Assembly (NCBI RefSeq): GCF_031624395.1
Contig: NZ_JAMQON010000005.1
Span: 310,001-374,000 of the forward strand
DNA from: Halomicroarcula saliterrae
GTDB lineage: Archaea > Halobacteriota > Halobacteria > Halobacteriales > Haloarculaceae
Reading direction: 5' to 3'
Length of the DNA stretch: 64,000 nt
Shown: positions 35,170-44,524 of the stretch, one piece after another
Numbering within the stretch: the first letter of the stretch is position 1
How the letters are laid out: each line of letters starts with the position of its first letter
Made by a program: the position numbers and the translations under genes
The notes under the pieces: model-generated
Seen by the model: only the letters and a program-made list of their open reading frames with translations
Databases searched by the model: none
Told to the model about the DNA's origin: nothing

Positions 35170-36286
35170 GACGGCGAGTTCGACACCGCCGACCCGTCGG
35201 GAACGGTGGCTGGGCTGGTTCGACGGCTCGCTGGCGACGCTCTGTCTGGGGAGTCTGGCGGTCATCGTCGGCGGGGGGCTTCTCCAGGTGAGCCACGGCA
35301 CCTACTCGATGACCATCGTCGAAGCGTGGCAGGCGGTGTTCAACCCGAACGTCGTCTTCAGTCTGCGGGCCTGGGACGCGTTTATCTGGGGGATGAAGAT
35401 GCCCGAGATGAGCACGGAGAGTCTCATCGTCTGGAACATCCGTCTGCCGCGGGTGTTCGTCGCAATGCTCGTGGGGATGAATCTGGCCGTCTCGGGCGCT
35501 ATCTTCCAGGCGGTCACCCGCAACGAACTCGCGAGCCCGTTCATCCTCGGCGTCTCTTCGGGGGCCGGGCTGATGATTCTGCTCACGCTGGTCCTGTTCA
35601 CCGGGATGGCCGCGTTCCTCCCGCTGGCCGCGGCCCTCGGCGGCGCCGTCGCCTTCCTCATCGTCTACATCATCGCGTGGAAGAACGGCACCTCGCCCGT
35701 CAGGCTCGTGCTGGCGGGGGTCATCGTGGGGACCATCTTCAGCTCGTTCCAGACGGCGCTGTTCTTCTTCGCCGACGATATCGGTGTCGTCCAGAGCGCT
35801 ATCGCGTGGACCACCGGCTCGCTGACCGGCACCGACTGGGAACAGGTGCGGATGGCGCTGCCCTGGACGGTCGTCGCGATGGGGCTCGCCCTGATCGGGT
35901 CTCGACAGCTGAACGTCCTGCTGCTGGGCGAGAAGACGGCCAAATCACTCGGGATGTCCGTCGAGAAGGTCCGCTTTGCCCTCTCGGGCGTCGCCGTGCT
36001 CGCGGCCGCCGCGAGTATCGCCGTCGCCGGCATCGTCGGCTTCGTCGGCCTCATCGTCCCGCACATGGTGCGCAACATCGTCGGCAGCGACTACAGGAGG
36101 CTCATCGTCGGGTGTGCGTTCGCCGGCCCGGCGCTGATGGTCGGGGCCGACGTCGGCGCCCGCCTCGGCATGAGCGTCCTCGTCGGGTCGGAGACGCAGA
36201 TTCCGGTCGGCATCGTGACCGGTCTGGTCGGCGGCCCGTACTTCCTCTACCTGATGCGCAAGCAGGACGAGATGGGTGAGATCTGA
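35159..36286 (+). CDS. FecCD-type ABC permease
   Basis: A 375-residue membrane permease for ferric siderophores or cobalamin, with about ten helices. FecCD landmarks: LPRVFVAMLVGMNLAVSGAI, GVSSGAGL, GFVGLIVPHMVRNIVGSDYR (the ATPase-contacting loop) and the C-terminal IPVGIVTGLVGGPYFLYLM. It is the only permease in the island, so it presumably serves all seven binding proteins as a homodimer. Its stop overlaps the ATPase start (TGATG). Confidence 0.95.
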   Translation: MASETASSTPPTRRERWLGWFDGSLATLCLGSLAVIVGGGLLQVSHGTYSMTIVEAWQAVFNPNVVFSLRAWDAFIWGMKMPEMSTESLIVWNIRLPRVFVAMLVGMNLAVSGAIFQAVTRNELASPFILGVSSGAGLMILLTLVLFTGMAAFLPLAAALGGAVAFLIVYIIAWKNGTSPVRLVLAGVIVGTIFSSFQTALFFFADDIGVVQSAIAWTTGSLTGTDWEQVRMALPWTVVAMGLALIGSRQLNVLLLGEKTAKSLGMSVEKVRFALSGVAVLAAAASIAVAGIVGFVGLIVPHMVRNIVGSDYRRLIVGCAFAGPALMVGADVGARLGMSVLVGSETQIPVGIVTGLVGGPYFLYLMRKQDEMGEI

Positions 36287-37188
36287 TGGCCGAGAACGCC
36301 CTCGAATCCGGCCGGGGCGGAAGCGGTGCGGAGAGCGGAGCGGACGGCTCTCTCACGGGCGAGGAACTGGTCTTACAGTACCCCGGGACCGACGAGCCCG
36401 TCGTCGACGGGGAGTCGATTACCGCCGGCAGTGGCGCCGTCACGGCCCTCGTCGGTCCGAACGGCTCGGGGAAGAGCACGCTCCTGAAAGGGCTGGCTGA
36501 CCAGCTCACCCCCACAGAGGGTTCGGTAGTCGTCGACGGACGGGATATCCGGTCGCTCGGGACGAAAGAACTGGCCCGCAAGCTGGGGTTGCTCTCACAG
36601 GAGAGCACCTCGCCGGATAGCATCACGGTCGAGGAGTTGGTCTACCACGGCCGGTACCCCCACCGCGGGTTCTTCGAGAGCGTCACCGAAGACGACGAGG
36701 CCGCCGTCGACCGGGCGATAGCGCTCGCGGGGTGTGACCACCTCCGCGACCGCGAGGTCGGCCAGCTTTCGGGCGGTCAGAAGCAACTGGCGTGGATCGC
36801 GATGGTACTCGCCCAGGAGACCGACGTGTTGTTGCTCGACGAGCCGACCACCTTCCTCGACCTGCACCACCAGCTTGCGGTGATGGAGATAATCGAGACG
36901 CTGCGCGAAGAGAGCGAGATTACGGTCGTCGTCGTCCTGCACGACATCCAGCAGGCGGCCCGGCTCGCCGACGAGATGGTCGCGCTCAGAGACGGCGAGA
37001 TTCAGGCCCGCGGCACGCCCGAGGAAGTCGTCACCGAAGCGCTCCTCGCGGAGGTGTTCGAGATAGAGGCCGAGGTCGACCTGACACCGCGGGGACCGCG
37101 CATCGAACCGCTCCGCCCCCGTCGCGGCGGTGACGAGGCCCCGGGAACTGACGACCCCGTCGCCCGGAGCGACGGCGGAGGCGGGTGA
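36286..37188 (+). CDS. ABC transporter ATP-binding protein (FecE/FepC type)
   Basis: A 300-residue ATPase that powers the FecCD permease. Walker A GPNGSGKSTLLKGL, Q-loop GLLSQES, signature LSGGQKQLAWIA, Walker B VLLLDEPTTFLDL and switch His in VLHDIQQAAR are all intact. An N-terminal 20-residue and a C-terminal 50-residue acidic/glycine-rich extension flank the domain. The small gene at 37130 starts inside its 3' end. Confidence 0.95.
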   Translation: MAENALESGRGGSGAESGADGSLTGEELVLQYPGTDEPVVDGESITAGSGAVTALVGPNGSGKSTLLKGLADQLTPTEGSVVVDGRDIRSLGTKELARKLGLLSQESTSPDSITVEELVYHGRYPHRGFFESVTEDDEAAVDRAIALAGCDHLRDREVGQLSGGQKQLAWIAMVLAQETDVLLLDEPTTFLDLHHQLAVMEIIETLREESEITVVVVLHDIQQAARLADEMVALRDGEIQARGTPEEVVTEALLAEVFEIEAEVDLTPRGPRIEPLRPRRGGDEAPGTDDPVARSDGGGG

Positions 37189-37381
37189 TGGCCTCGTCGG
37201 AGCCGTTCGAGACCGACTGGACGCCTACCACGAGCGGGTCTCGCGGTCGCTGGCCCGCCTGTTCCGGAGCGACGGCCTCGGGCTCTACGCCAAGCTCTGG
37301 GGCGTCCGGACGGGCGAAATCGAGGCGCTGCCCGAGGCGTTCCTCGAACGCACCACGGGCACCGTCGGGAGCGAACCGTAG
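37130..37381 (+). CDS. Small hypothetical protein overlapping the ATPase gene
   Basis: From GTG 37130 an 83-residue protein; the last 60 residues (DGLVGAVRDRLDAYHERVSR, then LYAKLWGVRTGEIEALPEAF) have good codon use and helical character, and no ATG/GTG lies closer. It overlaps the ATPase gene by 59 bases in another frame. It ends two bases before the next iron box. Function unknown; conserved position in other iron operons would be needed to accept it. Confidence 0.5.
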   Translation: MTRPRELTTPSPGATAEAGDGLVGAVRDRLDAYHERVSRSLARLFRSDGLGLYAKLWGVRTGEIEALPEAFLERTTGTVGSEP

Positions 37382-37382
37382 G

Positions 37383-37398
37383 TTTAGGCTTGCCTAAG
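37383..37398. promoter_or_regulatory. Iron box upstream of the TATA box of the binding-protein array
   Basis: TTTAGGCTTGCCTAAG, arms matching over six of seven bases, 12 bases before a TTTTTATAA box (37409-37417). Confidence 0.7.
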
Positions 37399-37418
37399 AA
37401 CCGAAGTGTTTTTATAAT

Positions 37419-37436
37419 TTTTAGGCTAGCCTAAAA
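37419..37436. promoter_or_regulatory. Perfect 18-bp iron box at the start of the binding-protein array
   Basis: TTTTAGGCTAGCCTAAAA is a perfect palindrome between the TATA box (37409-37417) and ATG 37438. It is the strongest of the boxes and very close to the DtxR/IdeR consensus. With the site at 37383 it brackets the TATA box, so a metal-bound repressor would block polymerase. Confidence 0.8.
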
Positions 37437-37437
37437 T

Positions 37438-38622
37438 ATGGCCCACGAGAACAGTGGAAGAACGCGCAGAGAGACGCTGCAATACGGCGGGGCGGTCGCC
37501 GCCGGCCTCGGACTGGCGGGCTGTGCCGACTTCGTCGGCCAGTCCGGCGAGGGAACCCCGACTAGCGGGGGGAGCTACTCGGTGACGCTGTCACCGATGG
37601 GTACGGTCGCGTTCGACGCCGTCCCCGAAACCGTCTTCACCGTCTTCCCGCAGTACGCGGACATGGCGGTGTCGCTCGGGCACGGCGACGCCGTCAACGC
37701 AGTCTACGTCCCGGAGATGTCGGGGACGACGATGAACCACTACTACCGGCATCTCGACGGGGTCTCGTTCGACTGGGAGAACCTCCACGACCCACTGAGC
37801 GATGGCCTCTCTCGGGAGTTGCTGTTCGAGCTCGACAGCGACGTTCACCTCGCCGACCCGGCGTGGGCCTCGACCCAGCAAAACTGGGACCGGGGCGATA
37901 TCGAGGAGGTCGAGACCCAGATCGGGCCGTGGTTCGGTAACTTCTACAGCGGGACACGGGCCTCGCCGCCGGAGGGCTACGATGACTACGAGTACTACGA
38001 CCTGTGGGAGCTGTTCGAGGGTGTCGCAGGTGTCTTCGATGCACACGAGCGGTACGAGGCCCTCGAACAGGTCCACACAGACCTCGTAGACACCGTGCAG
38101 CGGGACCTGCCGCCGGAGGACGAACGGCCGACCGCGGTGCGTGTGTCTATCGCCGGTGACGGGGAGTCCTTTTACACGTACCATCTCAACAAACCCGGCT
38201 ACTGGCTGGCCGACACTCGACCGCTGGGGGCGGTCGACGCCTTCGCCGAGGAGGACTGGGGGAGCCTCTGGGGACAGGTCGACTTCGAGACGATGGCCGA
38301 AGCCGACCCCGACGCGATCTTCCATCTGTGGGGGTTGACGCCGTCCCGGAGCATGAGCGAGATGCGAGCGACACTCAGAGACCACCCCGTCGGCAGCGAC
38401 CTGACCGCGGTACAGAACGACCGGGTGTACGCACAGGGGATGCGGTATCAGGGCCCGATAATGAATCTCTTCCAGATAGAGATGGGCGCCAAACAGCTCT
38501 ACCCCGAGGTCTTCGGCGAGTGGCCGACCTACGAGGACGGCGACGGGTATCCGGAACTCCCCGAAGACGAGCAGCTGTTCGACCGCCAGCGAGTCGCGGA
38601 CATCATCGACGGAGACATCTAA
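37438..38622 (+). CDS. Iron-siderophore-type binding lipoprotein 2
   Basis: A 394-residue Tat lipoprotein (RTRRETLQYGG, lipobox LAGC with Cys29), first gene of the six-gene tandem array. It has the shared C-terminal block (LTAVQNDRVYAQGMRYQGPI, later EQLFDRQRVADIIDGDI) but the mature lobes differ from its neighbours, for instance an insertion PEGYDDYEYYDLWELFEG. It is directly behind the perfect iron box. Stop and next start overlap as TAATG. Confidence 0.87.
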   Translation: MAHENSGRTRRETLQYGGAVAAGLGLAGCADFVGQSGEGTPTSGGSYSVTLSPMGTVAFDAVPETVFTVFPQYADMAVSLGHGDAVNAVYVPEMSGTTMNHYYRHLDGVSFDWENLHDPLSDGLSRELLFELDSDVHLADPAWASTQQNWDRGDIEEVETQIGPWFGNFYSGTRASPPEGYDDYEYYDLWELFEGVAGVFDAHERYEALEQVHTDLVDTVQRDLPPEDERPTAVRVSIAGDGESFYTYHLNKPGYWLADTRPLGAVDAFAEEDWGSLWGQVDFETMAEADPDAIFHLWGLTPSRSMSEMRATLRDHPVGSDLTAVQNDRVYAQGMRYQGPIMNLFQIEMGAKQLYPEVFGEWPTYEDGDGYPELPEDEQLFDRQRVADIIDGDI

Positions 38623-39812
38623 TGAGCAACGACACCGACCGACGACAGGACGGACTGACACGCAGAGACACACTGAAGTACGGCGCCACGGCAGCAGCCA
38701 GTCTCGGACTGGCCGGCTGTTCGGACCTCGCCGGGCAGTCCGGCGGCGACGGCACGCCGACCGGGACCGGCCCGTACACGGTCTCCATGCCGCCGATGGG
38801 CGAAGTCGAGTTCGACGGCGTCCCGGAGACGTACATGTCCTACCGGGTGACACACGCCGACATAGGCGTCGCGCTCGGCGTCGGCGACCGCCTGCAAGCC
38901 GTCTACAAAACCAGCCAGTACCCCTTCGAGTTCTACGACGAACTCCCGGGCGTCGACGTCGACGGTGAGTCGCTGGCGGAGATAGAGGTCAACTCGGACT
39001 ACGAGGCCGACAAGGAGTGGTTCTACGAGATGGACTGTGACGTCCATCTGATGGACCCCGAGTATATGAGTCAGTGGCTGCTCACGCCCGAGGACGTCGA
39101 CGAACTCTCGGAAAAAGTCGGCCCCTTCTTCGGCCACTACGCTCGCCGACGTGTCGGCGAGCAGCGGGACTATCCGTTCCTCTCGCTGTACGAGATATTC
39201 GAGAAAGTGTCGAGAGTCTTCCAGCGCGAGGAGCGGTTCGAGGCGTTCAGCGCGTTCCACGACGAGTTCATCGGTGGCCTCCGGGCCGAGTTGCCGCCGG
39301 AGTCGGAGCGTCCGGAAGTCGGGCTGGTTGCGACTGGCCCGGAGATGGTCGAGAACGGCGAGTTCGGAGCCTACCACATCGACCCCGGCTACGGCAAGAA
39401 ACAGTACATCGACCTCGAAGTCCGGAACGGGATGGAGGGGGCCGTGTCAAACGACACCTCGTATGCGACAGTCGACTACGAGACGCTACTCGATTATGAC
39501 CCGGACGTCCTGGTGATTCACAACGGCATCTTCACGACCGAGTCGCGCGAGGAGTTCGTCGAGCAGGTCATCGAACCGATGGCCGACGACCCGCTGGGCA
39601 GCCGGCTCACCGCGGTGCAGAACGACGACGTCTACCGCGGTGGCAACAACTCCCAGGGCCCGGTGACGAACCTCTTCCAGACCGAGTCCCTGGCCAAGCA
39701 ACTGTACCCCGACCTGTTCGGGGAGTTCACGGGATTCGGTCAGATACCCGAGAGCGAACAGCTGTTCGACCGCGGGCGGGTCGCGGACATCATCAACGGA
39801 GACAGCCAATGA
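38622..39812 (+). CDS. Iron-siderophore-type binding lipoprotein 3
   Basis: A 396-residue paralogue: LTRRDTLKYG twin-arginine, lipobox LAGC with Cys33, then a Gly/Thr-rich linker. Mature domain with TYMSYRVTHADIGVALGVG near its start and the common end LTAVQNDDVYRGGNNSQGPV and FDRGRVADIINGDSQ. An upstream frame is open to 38328 but runs through the previous gene and is a shadow. The start is coupled to the preceding stop, and its own stop overlaps the next start as ATGA. Confidence 0.87.
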   Translation: MSNDTDRRQDGLTRRDTLKYGATAAASLGLAGCSDLAGQSGGDGTPTGTGPYTVSMPPMGEVEFDGVPETYMSYRVTHADIGVALGVGDRLQAVYKTSQYPFEFYDELPGVDVDGESLAEIEVNSDYEADKEWFYEMDCDVHLMDPEYMSQWLLTPEDVDELSEKVGPFFGHYARRRVGEQRDYPFLSLYEIFEKVSRVFQREERFEAFSAFHDEFIGGLRAELPPESERPEVGLVATGPEMVENGEFGAYHIDPGYGKKQYIDLEVRNGMEGAVSNDTSYATVDYETLLDYDPDVLVIHNGIFTTESREEFVEQVIEPMADDPLGSRLTAVQNDDVYRGGNNSQGPVTNLFQTESLAKQLYPDLFGEFTGFGQIPESEQLFDRGRVADIINGDSQ

Positions 39813-41029
39813 GCGACGACACCGACGTTCGACACGACGCACCGACGCGCAGAGACACACTGAAGTACGGCGGCGCTGTCGCCGCCGGCCTCGGACTGGC
39901 GGGCTGTTCGGACTTCGCCGGACAGTCCGGAGAGGGCACGCCGACTGGCACGGGGAGCTACTCGGTGACGATGGAGCCGACTGGGACGATGCAGTTCTCC
40001 GGGCCGCCCGAGGAGATAACGATCTACATCACCGGGTACGCCGACATCGTCGCGTCGTTGGGCCAGTTCGACCGCGTCCTCGCGATGAACGGACCCGAGA
40101 ACCACTTCCCTTCGGCGTACTACGACCGACTCCCGGGCGTCGACATCGACACCGAGAGCGTGACCGACTTCTTCCCGGCGGGTTCCAACAGCGCCGACAA
40201 GGAGATATTCTACGAGGTCGACCCCGACCTCAACCTCATCGACCCGACGGTCGCAAAGCACTATCTCGGGCTGGATGACAGCGACATCACGGAGATCACC
40301 GAGAACGTCGCGCCGTTTTTCGGAAGCTGGATGCGTCGTCCCCAGTTCTCGGACGCCTATCCGTACTACACGCTGTACGAGGGGACCGAACGCATCGCGC
40401 AGCTGTTCCAAGAGACGGCGCGGTACGAGGCGCTCAAGTCGGTCCACGACGAGCTTCGTGCGGAGATTCGTCGGCGGACGCCGCCGGTCGAAGAGCGTCC
40501 CTCCTACGGCTACATGAACGTGAACTGGTGGGGCGACTTCGACACCGCACAGGTGATGCGGGCCGACGCGCCGGGCTACCAGAACAAGGTGTTCCGCGAC
40601 CTGGAGCTCGACCCCTCGAACAACGCCTTCGCCGACATCATCCCCGACGGGGAGTGGTCGACGCGAGTCGACTTCGAGGCGCTGCTGGAAGCCGACCCGG
40701 AGGTGATTCTCTGGCGCAACGGGTACAACTTCCTCACCGGGGTCGATTTCGGCGGGGAGCAGCTCGACTGGAAAAACGGTATCGTCGGCCAGCTGGCCGA
40801 CGACCCGCTCGGGGGCGAACTCCGGGCCGTCCAGTCCGGGCGTGTCCTGCCCGGCACCGCGACCGGCTCCGGCCCCGTGACGAACCTGTTCAACATGGAA
40901 GCCGTCGCGAAGCAGCTCTACCCCGACGAGTTCGGTGAGTACGAACCGACCAGATTCCCCGCGGAGCAGAGCGGTGAGAAACTGTTCGACCGCCAGCGGG
41001 TCGCAGACATCGTCAACGGAGACAGCTAA
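39809..41029 (+). CDS. Iron-siderophore-type binding lipoprotein 4
   Basis: A 406-residue paralogue with signal peptide nearly identical at DNA level to that of number 5 (twin-arginine TRRDTLKYGG, Cys33 lipobox). The mature part diverges: TGTMQFSGPPEEITIYITGY, FGSWMRRPQFSDAYPYYTLY and a Trp-rich NVNWWGDFDTAQVM stretch in the second lobe. Common C-terminal end EKLFDRQRVADIVNGDS. Its stop overlaps the next start (TAATG). Confidence 0.87.
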   Translation: MSDDTDVRHDAPTRRDTLKYGGAVAAGLGLAGCSDFAGQSGEGTPTGTGSYSVTMEPTGTMQFSGPPEEITIYITGYADIVASLGQFDRVLAMNGPENHFPSAYYDRLPGVDIDTESVTDFFPAGSNSADKEIFYEVDPDLNLIDPTVAKHYLGLDDSDITEITENVAPFFGSWMRRPQFSDAYPYYTLYEGTERIAQLFQETARYEALKSVHDELRAEIRRRTPPVEERPSYGYMNVNWWGDFDTAQVMRADAPGYQNKVFRDLELDPSNNAFADIIPDGEWSTRVDFEALLEADPEVILWRNGYNFLTGVDFGGEQLDWKNGIVGQLADDPLGGELRAVQSGRVLPGTATGSGPVTNLFNMEAVAKQLYPDEFGEYEPTRFPAEQSGEKLFDRQRVADIVNGDS

Positions 41030-42216
41030 TGAGCAACGACACCGACGTTCGACACGACGCACCGACGCGCAGAGACACGTTGAAGTACGGCGCCGCAGTC
41101 GCCGCCGGCCTCGGACTGGCGGGCTGTTCGGACTTCGCCGGACAGTCCGGAGAGGGCACGCCCACCGGAACCGGGTCGTACACAGTCGAGATGGCGCCGA
41201 TGGGCGAAGTCGAGTTCGACGGCGTCCCCGAGACGGCGGCCATCTACGACGCGGTCTGGGCCGACCACCTGGTCGCGCTGGGCCAGCAGGACCGCGTCGT
41301 CTCACTGGGCTTCCCCGACAACTACTACACCGGCTACTACGACCAGCTTCCGGGCGTGACCTTCGATACGAGCGACCTGACCGCGCTGTGGAACGACGGG
41401 CTCCCCGAGGAACTGTTCTACGAGCTGGACGCCGACGTCCACCATCTCGACCCCTGCCGCTGGCTCTCCTTCGACTCCGGCTGGAGTCGGTCGGAGTTCG
41501 ACGACATCGAGAGCAAGGTCGGCCCGTTCTTCTGTAACCGGTTCAGTCGCGCACACAGCACGCCGCCCGAGGGCGAGTGCCGCGAGAACTACCAGTACTA
41601 CAGCGTCTGGGAACTCGCCGAGAAGTTCAGTCAGGTGTATCAGGTCCAGAACCGCGGCGAAAAGCTCCGGAACGTCCGCGACGAGATGGTCGAGAGCATC
41701 AGCGACCGGCTCCCACCCGAGTCCGAGCGACCGACCGTCGCGCTCGTCGTCTACAACGCCGAGTCGGAGACGTTCGGCGCCTACGAGATCAACGGCCCGG
41801 GCTTCGCGAAGGCCCACTACCGCCCGCTCGAACCCGTCGGCGCCTTCGCCGGGTCGGACAAGACCTACGCGAACAGCTCGGCCGACATCGACCTCGAACA
41901 GATGCTGGATATCGACCCCGACGTCATCGTCCACCACTGGGACATCGAGCCCTCCGACCGGTTCGAGGCGCTGCTGGCGCTGGAAGACGACCCCGTCGGG
42001 AAGGAGCTGACCGCGATTCGAAACGACCGCGTCTACGTCGGCGGCACACCCATGCAGGGCCCGATTTTCAACCTCTTCCAGCTGGAGACGGCCGCACAGC
42101 AGATATATCCCGACGAGTTCGGCGAGTTCCGTGGCGTCGGTGAAACGCCGGCGGAGAACGAGCTGTTCGACCGCGAGCGAGTCGCGGACATCCTCGACGG
42201 GGAGGGTGGCGAATGA
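41029..42216 (+). CDS. Iron-siderophore-type binding lipoprotein 5
   Basis: A 395-residue paralogue (Cys33 lipobox). In the first lobe it has a cysteine pair, HHLDPCRW and FFCNRFSRAHSTPPEGECRE, absent from the others and possibly a disulfide or ligand contact. Common end LTAIRNDRVYVGGTPMQGPI and LFDRERVADILDGEGG. ATGA overlap with the next gene. Confidence 0.87.
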   Translation: MSNDTDVRHDAPTRRDTLKYGAAVAAGLGLAGCSDFAGQSGEGTPTGTGSYTVEMAPMGEVEFDGVPETAAIYDAVWADHLVALGQQDRVVSLGFPDNYYTGYYDQLPGVTFDTSDLTALWNDGLPEELFYELDADVHHLDPCRWLSFDSGWSRSEFDDIESKVGPFFCNRFSRAHSTPPEGECRENYQYYSVWELAEKFSQVYQVQNRGEKLRNVRDEMVESISDRLPPESERPTVALVVYNAESETFGAYEINGPGFAKAHYRPLEPVGAFAGSDKTYANSSADIDLEQMLDIDPDVIVHHWDIEPSDRFEALLALEDDPVGKELTAIRNDRVYVGGTPMQGPIFNLFQLETAAQQIYPDEFGEFRGVGETPAENELFDRERVADILDGEGGE

Positions 42217-43346
42217 CCGACGAGCGCACCCCGCCGACGCGGCGAGACACGCTCAGATACGGCGGCGCTGTCACCGCAGGTCTCGGACTGGCGGGCTGTT
42301 CGGACGTCGCCGACCAGAGCGCCACGCCGACTGGAACGGGGGCGTACTCGGCGACCATCGAGCCGGTGGGCACCGTCGAGTTCGACAGCGTTCCCGAGAC
42401 GTGGCTCGCGATGACGGCCGGCTGGGCCGATATGGGTATCGCGCTGGGCCAGGACCCACCGGCGGGGCTGACGACCACGAGCCGGTATCACACCCATCAT
42501 TACGAGGATATTCCGGGCGTGTCGGTCGACAGGAGCGATATCCTCCAGCTCTACGACGCCGGCATCGACAAGGAACTGTTCTACGAGCAGAACGTGGACC
42601 TCCACGTCTTCGACCCGAACTTCCTCACCAATCGCGTCGAGAATCTCGGCCGGGCCGATATCGACGAACTCGCCGAGAAGGTCGCGCCCTTTTTCGGGAA
42701 CACGGTGTTCAGCCGGAACTACGGCTGGCACGACGGGTATCGGTACTACACGATGTACGAGGCCTTCGAGAAACTGGCCGACGTGTTTCAGGAACAGGCC
42801 CGGTACGAGGCGTTCGCCAGCCTCCACGAGGCGGTCCGGACCGATCTTCAGAACCGTCTGCCACCGGTGGACGACTGCCCGTCGGTTGCGACAGTGATGG
42901 TAGTCTCGGAGGAACCCGAGGTGTTCTACCCGTTCCGAATCGAGCAGGGGACCGGCTGGAAGCAGTGGCGCGACCTCGGCGTCTCGGACGCGTTCGAAGA
43001 GTCCGACGTCGAGACGTTCACCGCGGCGCGGGCTAGCATCGGCTACGAGAAACTCCTCGACGTCGACCCCGACTACCTGATGCTGTACGGGTACGAGTCG
43101 CTGTCGGCGACGGAGTTCCAGCAGACGTTCCTCTCGTTCTTCGAGGACCACGACGTTGCGAGTGAGCTGACGGCAGTACAGAACGGGAACGTCCACCGCG
43201 CCGGTGGCTTCTACCAAGGACCGATTATCAACCTCTCGTTGACCGAACGAGCCGCAAGCCAGCTCTACGCCGACGAGTTTGGCGGTGAACAGCTGTACGA
43301 CCGCGAGCGGGTCGCGGACATCGTCACCGGGACGTTCGACCGATGA
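42213..43346 (+). CDS. Iron-siderophore-type binding lipoprotein 6
   Basis: A 377-residue paralogue: PTRRDTLRYGG, lipobox LAGC with Cys29, short linker. It is closest to number 1 and number 7 in the mature domain (FDSVPETWLAMTAGWADMGI, GNTVFSRNYGWHDGYRYYTM, FYPFRIEQGTGWKQWRDLGV). Common end LTAVQNGNVHRAGGFYQGPI and LYDRERVADIVTGTF. ATGA overlap with number 7. Confidence 0.87.
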   Translation: MTDERTPPTRRDTLRYGGAVTAGLGLAGCSDVADQSATPTGTGAYSATIEPVGTVEFDSVPETWLAMTAGWADMGIALGQDPPAGLTTTSRYHTHHYEDIPGVSVDRSDILQLYDAGIDKELFYEQNVDLHVFDPNFLTNRVENLGRADIDELAEKVAPFFGNTVFSRNYGWHDGYRYYTMYEAFEKLADVFQEQARYEAFASLHEAVRTDLQNRLPPVDDCPSVATVMVVSEEPEVFYPFRIEQGTGWKQWRDLGVSDAFEESDVETFTAARASIGYEKLLDVDPDYLMLYGYESLSATEFQQTFLSFFEDHDVASELTAVQNGNVHRAGGFYQGPIINLSLTERAASQLYADEFGGEQLYDRERVADIVTGTFDR

Positions 43347-44455
43347 CCGACGACACATCGGCGACACGTCGGGCCACACTGAAATACGGCGCCATCGCCG
43401 CCACCGGTGGGCTGGCCGGCTGTAGCGGTGGCGGCGAGTCGCCCACGGGAGGCACGGCGGACGGGTCACACTCGGTGACGATGGAGCCTGTCGGCACCGT
43501 CGAGTTCGACAGCGTCCCGCAGCGCTGGCTGGCCTACACCGCCGATTACGCCGACATGGGCGTCGCGCTCGGCGCGGGCGACGGGCTCTCGGCTATCGGT
43601 GTGAAAGCCCGGTTCGGGACCCACTACTACGACGAACTGCCGGGCGTCTCCGTCGACACCGACGCGCTAACGGAGCTCTACAACGGCGGGACAGGTCGGG
43701 AGGTGTTCTACGACGTGGACGCCGACATCCACGTCGTCGACCCGAACTTCATGCGCAACCGGCTCCAGTGGAGCCGAGACGACGTGGAGGAGATACGGAC
43801 CCGTGTCGCGCCCTTCTTCGGCAACACCGTCTTCACCAGGGTGTACGACTGGCACGACTACCGGTACTACTCGCTGTACGAGGCCTTCGAGAAGCTCGCG
43901 GCGGTGTTCAAGCGGCGGGGCCGCTACGAATCGTTCCGGGAACTCCACGACGAGGTCCTGAGAGACGTCCAGTCTCGGCTCCCGCCCACGACCCCGGATC
44001 TCGCTGTGCTGTATCCGGCTGGTACCCCGCCGGACTCGTTCTACCCGTACCGGGTCGGGGCGGGGACACAGTCGAAACACTGGCGCGACCTCCGGGTGGG
44101 TGACGCGCTCGCCGCGAACGGGGTGACAGACGCCCAGGCAGGCGGCGGGACCATCGACTACGAGACGCTGCTCGAAATCGACCCCGATGCCATCGCCGTC
44201 CGTCTCCAGGGCGAGATTACCGAGCAGTACTTCCGGCGGAACATCCTCGAACACATGGAACAGCACAGTGTCGCCAGCGAACTCACCGCGGTGCAGGACG
44301 GCCGTGTGTACTACGGTGGGCTGACTTATCAAGGCCCGATTATCCACCTGTTCCAGCTCGAAGCGGCGGCCCGTGGGCTGTATCCCGAGACGTTCGGCGA
44401 CCAACAGCTCTTCGACAGGGAGCGGGTAGCCGATATCGTCACGGGAGAGCGCTGA
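43343..44455 (+). CDS. Iron-siderophore-type binding lipoprotein 7
   Basis: A 370-residue paralogue and last gene of the array: ATRRATLKYG, lipobox LAGC with Cys27. It shares with number 6 the GNTVFTRVYDWHDYRYYSLY and FYPYRVGAGTQSKHWRDLRV blocks, so 1, 6 and 7 form one subgroup. Ends LTAVQDGRVYYGGLTYQGPI and QLFDRERVADIVTGER. Followed by a new iron box. Confidence 0.87.
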   Translation: MTDDTSATRRATLKYGAIAATGGLAGCSGGGESPTGGTADGSHSVTMEPVGTVEFDSVPQRWLAYTADYADMGVALGAGDGLSAIGVKARFGTHYYDELPGVSVDTDALTELYNGGTGREVFYDVDADIHVVDPNFMRNRLQWSRDDVEEIRTRVAPFFGNTVFTRVYDWHDYRYYSLYEAFEKLAAVFKRRGRYESFRELHDEVLRDVQSRLPPTTPDLAVLYPAGTPPDSFYPYRVGAGTQSKHWRDLRVGDALAANGVTDAQAGGGTIDYETLLEIDPDAIAVRLQGEITEQYFRRNILEHMEQHSVASELTAVQDGRVYYGGLTYQGPIIHLFQLEAAARGLYPETFGDQQLFDRERVADIVTGER

Positions 44456-44524
44456 CGAGCACCACGACTCTGAGAACCGGGATTCGACCCCGGTACAGTC
44501 CCGGTAATGGCAAAGACTATGTTG

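Noticed and set aside
38328..38621. 98-codon upstream extension of binding protein 3
   Set aside because: It overlaps the end of binding protein 2 in another frame; the Tat signal peptide and TAATG junction fix the start at 38622.
44470..44500. tRNA T-arm-like sequence (CCGGGATTCGACCCCGG)
   Set aside because: The loop lacks the TTCRA-type register, and no acceptor, D or anticodon arm surrounds it; it is the GC-rich spacer after binding protein 7.
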